The notes below the pieces were generated by a model that was not told the origin of the DNA, ran no database searches, and was given only the letters and a program-made list of their open reading frames with translations. Positions 56,753 through 64,000 of a stretch of DNA of 64,000 bases are shown here, piece after piece (positions within the stretch are counted from its first letter, which is position 1; each line of letters begins with the position of its first letter). Where the stretch lies: contig QWII01000062.1 of the NCBI GenBank assembly GCA_021405325.1, positions 1 through 64,000 on the forward strand, in the 5' to 3' direction. Made by a program: the position numbers and the translations under genes. The stretch comes from Caldilinea sp. CFX5. GTDB lineage: Bacteria; Chloroflexota; Anaerolineae; Caldilineales; Caldilineaceae.

Positions 56753-59700
56753 ATGTTAGAATTGAAGTTGCTCGGCAGTCCACAAATCCTTCTTAATGGA
56801 CAACCGGTCACGGGTCTCTCCGCGACCAAGAGCCAGGCGCTGCTCTTTGCGCTGGCGGTGCAGGGGCGCCCACAATCGCGGCTGGCGTTGGCAGGTCTCC
56901 TCTGGCCGGATAAGCCGGAGAGCGATGCCTTGGCCAATGTGCGCCAGGCGCTCTACCATCTGCGCAATGCCCTGGCCGATTACCTGCTCATCAACCGCGC
57001 GACCGTGGCGCTCAACCCAGCGTTACCCTGTCAGATCGACGTTCTCCTCTTTGAACAGGAGTGCGTCCCCACCAACCCGCTTGCGCTACGTCAAACAGCC
57101 GTTGACCGTTACGCCGGCGACTTTCTCGCCGGTTTCTATGTGGAAAATGCCGACCCCTTTGAAGAATGGGCGGTGGTCATGCGCGAACGGCTACACCGCC
57201 TGGCGACCACCACCTTCTGGGAGGGACAGACCCAAGCCGCCTTCGCCCACTACGAACGCTGTCGCCAACTGCTGGCCGAGGAGCTAGGGGCCGAACCATC
57301 CGCCGAGACGGTGGCCCTGGTGGAGCAGATCCGGCGGGGGGAGATAGAAGGGAAGACAAGAAGACAGGAAGACCAGAAGGCAGAAGGGCAGAAGACAGAA
57401 GCGTCCGCCCCGTCAATCCAAAATCCAAAATCTAAAATCCAAAATCAGCATGATTGGGGCGAAATGCCGGATGTGCGCGCCTTGTGGGGGCGGGATGGCG
57501 AAGTGCAGCAGCTTGAACAGTGGCTGGTGACGGAGCACCAGCGCATTGTCACCCTTGTGGGCATGGGCGGGATGGGCAAGACGACGCTGGCTGCGACTGT
57601 GGTGACCCGGTTGGCGCCTCAGTTCACTTGGGTGCTGTGGCGTTCGTTGCTCAATGCGCCTCCCCTGTCCGACATTTTGCGCGATTGGGTGCAGGCCCTC
57701 GCCGGCTATACCCTCGCCACCTGGCCCACGCTGCTCGATGCCCAGTTGGCTTTGCTCTTTGAGCAGTTGCGTCAGCAGCGCTGCTTACTTGTGCTGGATA
57801 ATGTGGAAAGCATCCTCAGCGCGCCTGGTTCGCAGCCGAACGGCGCCTACCAGCCTGATTATGCCGACTATGGTCATTTTTTTGCGCGCCTGGGGGAAAG
57901 TGCGCACCAGAGTTCGTTGCTGCTGACCAGCCGTGAACTGCCACCGGAGGTTGTGCGCCTGGAACGACGGGGGGCGCCCGTGCGGCGGCTGCCCCTGCCC
58001 GGTTTGCCGCTGGCCGCCGGTCAACATCTATTGACCGATGCCGGTTTGATCGGCAGCGTCGCGCAACAGCGTGAACTGTTGACCCGCTATTCGGGCAACC
58101 CGTTAGCGCTGCAACTGGTGGGCAAAACGATTCAAGATTTCTTTGCCGGCGCGATTGCCGCCTTTCTCAGCGATGAGACGCTTCTCTTTGATGATGTACG
58201 GGAGATGTTGGATCAGCAATTTGCCCGCCTGACCGGGTTGGAGCGCGAATTATTGCTCTGGCTGGCGATTGAACGGGAGCCGGTCACGCTGCCCATGCTG
58301 CAAGGTGCGCTGCTCTACGCCGGGGCCAAAAGCGCCATCCTCGACGCCTTGCTGGACTTGCAGCAGCGGTCGCTGTTGGAAAAGCTGCCTACTGGCTTCA
58401 CCCTGCAAAATGTGATCATGGAGTACGCCACCACCTATCTGGTGGATGGCGTCTGCCACGAGATCGAAACGGCCACGCCCCATCTGTTACACAGCCATGC
58501 CTTGCTCCGGGCGCAGGCCAAGGCCTATGTGCGCGAAAGCCAGGCGCGCCTGCTCCTCCACCCCATCGGTGAACGGCTGCAGAAGAAATTGGGTACAGCA
58601 GGAATGGGCGCGCAGTTCAAAACACTGCTCGACCAGGTACGCCATGGCGATATGGCGCGAGCGAGTTATCTCGGCGGCAACATCTTAAATCTGTTGCTCC
58701 ATTTGGGTCTAGATCCTAGCTCCTATGATTTCTCGCAACTGGCGGTTTGGCAGGCCGACCTGCGCAAAGCTGATCTACCAGCGCTGAATTTGGCGGGGGC
58801 CGATTTGCGACATACGATCTTTGCCCAACATTTTACCGGCTGTCACACGCTGGCCTTTTCTCCGCGCGGTCATCTCCTGGCAGGTGGCATGGCCAATGGC
58901 GAAATTCACCTCTGGCAAACGGCGAATCGGCAACTGGCTACGGTGATCAAAGCACACACCACGATCATCTGGGATCTGGTTTTCAGCCCGGATGGGCAGT
59001 GGCTGGCGAGTGGTAGTAAAGATGGCAGCGTGCGCCTGTGGGATGTAGAGACGCACCAATGTCGGCAGACCTTCACCGGTCACAGCGACTGGGTACGGAC
59101 CGTGGCCTTTCATCCGACGGGACGGCTCCTGGCCTCCGGTGGTCACGACCAGACCGTGCGCTTGTGGGATGTAAACAGCGGCCGCACCCTGCATGTGCTG
59201 AACAAGCACACCGGCTGGGTCATGGGGCTGGCCTTTAGCCCGGACGGCACGCGCTTGGTGAGCGCTAGCACCGATCAGACCGTGCGGCTGTGGGATGTCC
59301 AGACCGGTCAAGAGCAGGTGGTGTTGCGCGGGCATAGCGCTTGCACCGAATCCCTCTGTTTTAGCCCGGATGGATCGATTTTGGCAACCGCCAGCTATGA
59401 CCAAACCATCTGTTTGTGGGATCTCACCACCACAGTAGAAGCCGAGGCAGAAGCCGACAGGTATGCCCTACTGCGCGTCTTGCGCGGTCACCAAGGCGCT
59501 GTCTACGGGGCCGCCTTCAGCGCCGATGGCCGGCGGTTCTTTAGCGCCGGTCACGAAGCGCTGATCTACGTTTGGGACGTCGCGACGGGGCAACGCTTAT
59601 ATACATTGGCCGGGCATAAGCGCGAGGTCAATGCACTGGCTGTTCATCCCACGGATGCGCTGTTGGCGACCAGTGAAACCGGCACCAGCACCATTTGCCT

Positions 59701-62700
59701 CTGGGAGAGCGAGGCAAAGCCGACCCTTACCCACATCTTCTATGGCTACCGTAACTGGGCGAATAGCGTAGCTTTTCATCCCCACCTTCCGCTGGTCGCG
59801 AGTGCCAGTCCCGCCGAGAAGGCGCATCTGTGGGATGCGCTGACAGGTCAACATTTGCAGAGCTTGCATTGTGAAAATGGGATGGGCGCTAGTCTGGCCT
59901 TTGGCAGCCGGCCAAACGAAGATCGTGCGCAACTCGCCTTCGGCAGCATGGATCACAGCGTCTGGTTGTGGCCTATCCAATACCCAGCGTCCACTATCCC
60001 CAGCCCACACGCTGCGCCCCTGGTCTTGCGCACGCCGGATGAGGTTCATTCGGTGGCCTTTAGTCCTGACGGTCGCCATGTACTAGCCGGCAGTTATGAC
60101 GGCGTTATTCATCTGTGGGATGCCCAGACCGGTCAACCGTTACGCCAATTCATGATTGCCGGTGATCGGCGGCTCAAAGCGGTTGCGATGAGTGCTGATG
60201 GGGACTTTATTGCCGCCGGTAGTCACAACTTGACCGTTGCACTTTGGCAGGTCGCCACCGGGGCCTATCGACAACTACATGGGCATACAGAATGGGTGTG
60301 GGCCGTTGCCTTTCATCCGAGTGGCATTTTGGCCTCCGGCAGCTTTGATCGCACCGTGCGCTTATGGCATGTCCATAGCGGTGAAGTACAACAGGTTTTG
60401 TCTCATGATGCCAGTATCGTTCAAGTGTTGGCCTTCAACCGCGATGGCAGCTTGTTGGCGGTTGGCACAGGCGATGCCATGATCTATCTGTGGGATACGC
60501 GCACCCTTGCCACTGCGCCGACCACGCCCCTGCCCCTCCTCCACAAATGGCAAGCGCATTCCGAGGTGATCCAGGGGCTGGCCTTTAGCAGCGAAGGGCA
60601 ATTGCTCGCCAGCGCCAGCCTGGATGGCACGGTGAAGATATGGGATGTGTACACCCGGCAATGCCGTCACACTTTGCAAGCGCCTGGCCCCTATGCCGGC
60701 ATGACCATCAGCGGTGTCACCGGGATTAGTGAAGCGCAAAAGATCGCCTTGAAAACGCTGGGAGCCATAGACGAAGCGCCTACCAATAGCCTGAGTGCGG
60801 CGCCTAGTTTGGCTATTGCGGAGCGGAGGACGATAGAACCTCCGATGGACAAAGAAGACGAGCGTTTGACAGACGCAACGCTCGTCTTGCCCGCACCTGC
60901 GCTACATAACTTGCCGGTGCAAACCACCTCGTTTATTGGGCGCACTACCGAACTTGTGGAGCTGACGCAAAAACTCAGCCACTCGGATTGCCGGCTAATG
61001 ACGCTGATTGGACTGGGGGGCATTGGCAAGACGCGACTAGCCATCGAACTGGCGCGTCAGATGATACCTATTTTTCCGAATGGCGTCTACTTCGTAACAC
61101 TGGCTGCCATCAATGATGCCGCACAGATCCCCCAAAGCATAACAACAGCCCTCGGTTTGACCGTTGCCAGTGATAGTGACCCACTGACTCGTCTATTGGA
61201 CTATCTGAAGTCACGCAAGCTGTTGCTGGTGCTAGATAACCTGGAACACCTGCGCGACACGCCCGCTTTGATCGCCACTTTCTTGCAGGCTGCTCCGATG
61301 CTGACCGTGCTTTGCACTTCACGGACGCGAATCAACCTGCAAGTCGCCTGGCAGATCGACATCACGGGATTGATGCTACCCAACGTTCCTAGCCTAGCTG
61401 CTCCATTGACGGATGAAGCTATCGCCAGTTTGAGCCAGGTCGAAGCTGTACAACTCTTTAGCGAGCGCGCCCAACGCGCTCGGCACTCCTTTGCAGTGGA
61501 TGCACAGAACCTACCGGCGATTCTACGCATCTGTCACCTCGTAGGTGGGATGCCACTAGCTTTGGAACTGGCCGCGGGCTGGGTGCCGCTCTTCTCCTGC
61601 CAAGAAATCGCTGAGAAGCTGTCCCAGAATTTGGATGCACTCACTACCACTGCCAACGATGTGCCTGACCGCCAACGCAGTGTACAATCCGTATTGGAAA
61701 CTACCTGGCAGCAATTGGATGATGCGACACATTATGCCTTGATGGCGCTCGCCGTCTTTCGTGGCGGCATTCAGCAGCGCGCTACTGCGGTGGTGGCTGC
61801 CGTGACAGTGCCTATGCTCACCCATCTCATAAATCACTCGTTGCTACGTCGCCTTTCGCCCGACCGTTATGAACTGCATGAACTGCTGCGCCAGTTTGTC
61901 TATCAGAAGCTCACCCTGCTGCCGACGCTTTGGCAAAAAGCTGCCACCGATCATTCACACTTTTTTGCCCTGTTTCTGGCCGAGCGTCGTAATCTATTGA
62001 GTGGTGATGTGGCGTATAAGGCAAACGAGATTGAGCGTGAGTTTGAAAATATTTGGGTGGCGTGGCGCCACTTGCTGCAAAATCTGGCCGATCCCGCCGG
62101 TCAGAGCGAAGGGGCAGCCTTACATGATCTAGGGTTGATGGTAGATGGACTCTATCTTTTTTTCGATTTGCATGACCGCTTTCGCGAAGGGGTGGTGTGG
62201 TTCAGCGAAGCCATAGTGCAACTGGCGCAGCCAGCGCTTGCTCAGTCCAAAGCTGCAACGCTGCTCCGGGGTAAGTTGTTGAGTCGAGCGGCGCGCTTCC
62301 ACTATTATCTGGATCAGATGGAGCAGACCAAGCAGTTAGCGCAACAAGCCTTGCCCATTGCTACCGAGTATGCCCAGACGAGTGAGGTTGCCTTCTGTTG
62401 GATGCAATTCGCCAATATTGCTACCTATACGGGCGATCACCCGACAGCCGTGCAACACTTTACGCATGCCCACAATCTCTATAAGCAATGTGGTGATGCG
62501 GAGGGGATCGTGGCGGCGCTCAATGGACTCGGCGTTGCGCAGCAAAGCGCAGGGCAACTCTCACAGGCGCACCGCTATTTTCAAGAGGCGCACCAACGGG
62601 TGCTGCACCTTGATCATGCAATGTTGCTCTCCATCAGTTTGAATAATTTAGGCGAAACGCATTTGAACCGGGGCGAATATTCCCAGGCGCTGGCCTGTCT

Positions 62701-64000
62701 GCGCGAGGCGCTGCAGATCAACCAACGATTGGCGTCACATGAGGGTGCGGCTTTTGCCTTGAGAAATATGGCGGCAATCTTAACCTATCAAGGGAAATTA
62801 ACAGAGGCGCACCAGCACATTCTGCGCGCACGGGCGCTCTTTGGTGAAATGGGTCATCACCGTGGTGTTGTCTTTTCGTTGTTGCAATTGGCGGGGATTG
62901 CCCAAGCGACGCAACATTTTGACGAGGCGGAAGGCGCGTTGACAGAAGCTGAGGCGCTCATTCAACGTTTGCAGATCAACCAATACGCCCACATGGTGAC
63001 AATGGAGTGGGCACGTCTCCGCTTTGCCCAAAACGACTGGCGCCAGGCGCAGGTACTAGCGCAGAAAGTATTAAACGTTTGTCAAGCCTCTGGTATCCGT
63101 GACACGGCGGGACAGGCCCAGCTCTTGTTGGGCGAGATTGCGCTACTCCAACACGCCTGGGCTGAAGCAGCAACGCATTTTACGGCTGTTGCTGCGCTGG
63201 CGCTGGCTGATGAAGTGCCTCCGCTATTGCTCGAAGCCATCAGCGGGCAGGCCAGGCTACTGCAACAGCAAAACCAGGTTGAACCGGCTGTCACTCTTCT
63301 CTTCTTTATCGTTGCGCAAAGCGCAGTTACAGACACGGTGCGTCGGCAAGCGCAACAAGCGTTGGCGGCCTTACAACCATTGCTTGCAGCGGATGCGGCG
63401 CAACAAGCGCAACAAGCCGCGGCGAGTATGACGTTGGCGACGGCTGTAACCTTAGCACAGGACGCCATCAGCGACCGGGATCGTCCACCAACAGATAAGA
63501 AGTCGGTCGCAACGGTGGCGACCACTGTTCCGCTGCCCCTTTCCTCCTCTATCACCCTGCCTGCAGAGGTGACAAGCTTTGTCGGGCGGGAAATGGAGAG
63601 CGCCCTGGTGCAGCAGCGGCTGGCCGACCCCGCCTGTCGCCTGCTCACCATCACCGGGATGGGGGGGGTGGGCAAGACGCGGCTGGCCTTGCGCACTGCC
63701 CATCTGCTGGCTGATCGTCTGACCAACACGCAAGCGCCCCAATTCCCGGATGGCATCTACTATGTGCCGCTGGCCGCCCTGGAGCCGCACCCGCAATTGG
63801 AGCATCTTCTGGCGACCACCATTGCTGCTGCCCTGGGGATTTCGCTGGCCGGCGCAGCAACGCCCACCCAGCAACTGCTCCAGGCGCTGACAGAGAAAGA
63901 CCTCTTGTTGATTCTGGATAACTGCGAACATTTGCCGGTGGCTGCCTTTATCAACCAACTGTTGCAGCAGACCCAGACGGTCAAAGTGCTGGTGACGTCA
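56753..64000 (+). CDS. Giant SARP-STAND-WD40-STAND-TPR-STAND protein, 3' end outside window
   Basis: One open frame of 2416 codons with no stop before the window edge. Residues 1-95 are a SARP-type winged helix (MLELKLLGSPQILLNGQPV) and 96-197 a shortened BTAD. About 200-236 is a repeat-derived linker. STAND ATPase 1 has P-loop K276 (GMGGMGKTT) and Walker B D349 (LLVLDNVES). A pentapeptide-like WQADLRKADL stretch sits near 665, then 14 WD40 repeats (about 695-1310), enough for two seven-bladed propellers. STAND ATPase 2 has K1426 (GLGGIGKTR) and D1495 (LLLVLDNLEH). TPR-like repeats lie at about 1840-2190. STAND ATPase 3 has K2308 (GMGGVGKTR) and D2389 (LLLILDNCEH). It is probably a cytosolic ligand-triggered switch controlling transcription or signalling. 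The RBS is weak (AAAGGG). Confidence 0.88.
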   Translation, partial: MLELKLLGSPQILLNGQPVTGLSATKSQALLFALAVQGRPQSRLALAGLLWPDKPESDALANVRQALYHLRNALADYLLINRATVALNPALPCQIDVLLFEQECVPTNPLALRQTAVDRYAGDFLAGFYVENADPFEEWAVVMRERLHRLATTTFWEGQTQAAFAHYERCRQLLAEELGAEPSAETVALVEQIRRGEIEGKTRRQEDQKAEGQKTEASAPSIQNPKSKIQNQHDWGEMPDVRALWGRDGEVQQLEQWLVTEHQRIVTLVGMGGMGKTTLAATVVTRLAPQFTWVLWRSLLNAPPLSDILRDWVQALAGYTLATWPTLLDAQLALLFEQLRQQRCLLVLDNVESILSAPGSQPNGAYQPDYADYGHFFARLGESAHQSSLLLTSRELPPEVVRLERRGAPVRRLPLPGLPLAAGQHLLTDAGLIGSVAQQRELLTRYSGNPLALQLVGKTIQDFFAGAIAAFLSDETLLFDDVREMLDQQFARLTGLERELLLWLAIEREPVTLPMLQGALLYAGAKSAILDALLDLQQRSLLEKLPTGFTLQNVIMEYATTYLVDGVCHEIETATPHLLHSHALLRAQAKAYVRESQARLLLHPIGERLQKKLGTAGMGAQFKTLLDQVRHGDMARASYLGGNILNLLLHLGLDPSSYDFSQLAVWQADLRKADLPALNLAGADLRHTIFAQHFTGCHTLAFSPRGHLLAGGMANGEIHLWQTANRQLATVIKAHTTIIWDLVFSPDGQWLASGSKDGSVRLWDVETHQCRQTFTGHSDWVRTVAFHPTGRLLASGGHDQTVRLWDVNSGRTLHVLNKHTGWVMGLAFSPDGTRLVSASTDQTVRLWDVQTGQEQVVLRGHSACTESLCFSPDGSILATASYDQTICLWDLTTTVEAEAEADRYALLRVLRGHQGAVYGAAFSADGRRFFSAGHEALIYVWDVATGQRLYTLAGHKREVNALAVHPTDALLATSETGTSTICLWESEAKPTLTHIFYGYRNWANSVAFHPHLPLVASASPAEKAHLWDALTGQHLQSLHCENGMGASLAFGSRPNEDRAQLAFGSMDHSVWLWPIQYPASTIPSPHAAPLVLRTPDEVHSVAFSPDGRHVLAGSYDGVIHLWDAQTGQPLRQFMIAGDRRLKAVAMSADGDFIAAGSHNLTVALWQVATGAYRQLHGHTEWVWAVAFHPSGILASGSFDRTVRLWHVHSGEVQQVLSHDASIVQVLAFNRDGSLLAVGTGDAMIYLWDTRTLATAPTTPLPLLHKWQAHSEVIQGLAFSSEGQLLASASLDGTVKIWDVYTRQCRHTLQAPGPYAGMTISGVTGISEAQKIALKTLGAIDEAPTNSLSAAPSLAIAERRTIEPPMDKEDERLTDATLVLPAPALHNLPVQTTSFIGRTTELVELTQKLSHSDCRLMTLIGLGGIGKTRLAIELARQMIPIFPNGVYFVTLAAINDAAQIPQSITTALGLTVASDSDPLTRLLDYLKSRKLLLVLDNLEHLRDTPALIATFLQAAPMLTVLCTSRTRINLQVAWQIDITGLMLPNVPSLAAPLTDEAIASLSQVEAVQLFSERAQRARHSFAVDAQNLPAILRICHLVGGMPLALELAAGWVPLFSCQEIAEKLSQNLDALTTTANDVPDRQRSVQSVLETTWQQLDDATHYALMALAVFRGGIQQRATAVVAAVTVPMLTHLINHSLLRRLSPDRYELHELLRQFVYQKLTLLPTLWQKAATDHSHFFALFLAERRNLLSGDVAYKANEIEREFENIWVAWRHLLQNLADPAGQSEGAALHDLGLMVDGLYLFFDLHDRFREGVVWFSEAIVQLAQPALAQSKAATLLRGKLLSRAARFHYYLDQMEQTKQLAQQALPIATEYAQTSEVAFCWMQFANIATYTGDHPTAVQHFTHAHNLYKQCGDAEGIVAALNGLGVAQQSAGQLSQAHRYFQEAHQRVLHLDHAMLLSISLNNLGETHLNRGEYSQALACLREALQINQRLASHEGAAFALRNMAAILTYQGKLTEAHQHILRARALFGEMGHHRGVVFSLLQLAGIAQATQHFDEAEGALTEAEALIQRLQINQYAHMVTMEWARLRFAQNDWRQAQVLAQKVLNVCQASGIRDTAGQAQLLLGEIALLQHAWAEAATHFTAVAALALADEVPPLLLEAISGQARLLQQQNQVEPAVTLLFFIVAQSAVTDTVRRQAQQALAALQPLLAADAAQQAQQAAASMTLATAVTLAQDAISDRDRPPTDKKSVATVATTVPLPLSSSITLPAEVTSFVGREMESALVQQRLADPACRLLTITGMGGVGKTRLALRTAHLLADRLTNTQAPQFPDGIYYVPLAALEPHPQLEHLLATTIAAALGISLAGAATPTQQLLQALTEKDLLLILDNCEHLPVAAFINQLLQQTQTVKVLVTS

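Noticed and set aside
58775..59404. 209-codon minus-strand frame in the WD40 region
   Set aside because: Periodic antisense shadow of the WD40 repeats.

Overview
The window looks like a chromosomal stretch of a Chloroflexota bacterium, probably an Anaerolineae- or Caldilinea-like lineage. This is inferred from gene content and style: Ala/Glu/Pro-rich lipoprotein leaders ending in LAAC, a RarA protein carrying a methyltransferase-like tail, WYL-type regulators, STAND ATPases of the SARP/WD40 kind, and very many intergenic palindromes. No rRNA or tRNA gene was found, so placement below phylum is not possible.

Layout. 0.2-11.1 kb: a DNA-binding protein, a sugar-nucleotide-type epimerase, a MazG-like pyrophosphohydrolase with FdhD, an incomplete sugar ABC importer (binding protein plus one permease), 3-methyladenine glycosylase Tag, an ABM-like protein, and a minus-strand run of PRPP synthase-like protein, GH100-like hydrolase and WYL regulator. 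11.7-18.7 kb: an exported multicopper oxidase, RarA with its C-terminal extension, an amidohydrolase and an M20 peptidase. 18.8-26.8 kb: a complete peptide ABC importer (OppF-D-C-B and binding protein) interrupted by two Uma2-type nuclease genes. 27.2-35.5 kb: a small membrane protein and the full F-type ATP synthase operon (AtpZ/I-like, a, c, b, delta, alpha, gamma, beta, epsilon) closed by a strong terminator. 35.9-42.5 kb: MreB, RidA, a four-S1-domain protein and ClpC. 42.6-48.9 kb: an accessory stretch with a papain-like (C39-type) protease overlapping its upstream gene, a lone HicB, a hicAB pair, a four-gene exported operon around a trypsin-like protease, and a Phd/ParE-type toxin-antitoxin pair. 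49.1-55.9 kb: a beta-hydroxyacid dehydrogenase with a DedA/TVP38 protein, an MFS exporter, an FAD oxidoreductase and a CtpA protease. 56.1-64.0 kb: a small protein, an MFS remnant and one giant open frame that runs off the window.

Most notable items. (1) The giant gene from 56753 encodes at least 2416 residues with no stop. In order it has a SARP-type winged helix, a shortened BTAD, STAND ATPase 1, fourteen WD40 repeats, STAND ATPase 2, TPRs, and the start of STAND ATPase 3. It looks like two or three separate signalling proteins joined end to end. (2) The exported protease operon at 44859-47929 shares an unfamiliar short motif ([IV]-x-V-x-G-A-G-x-V-R) between neighbouring proteins. (3) Several families of intergenic hairpins have a conserved tip and arms that differ in sequence but stay perfectly complementary. 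Some of these low-complexity repeats have been absorbed in frame into unrelated proteins.
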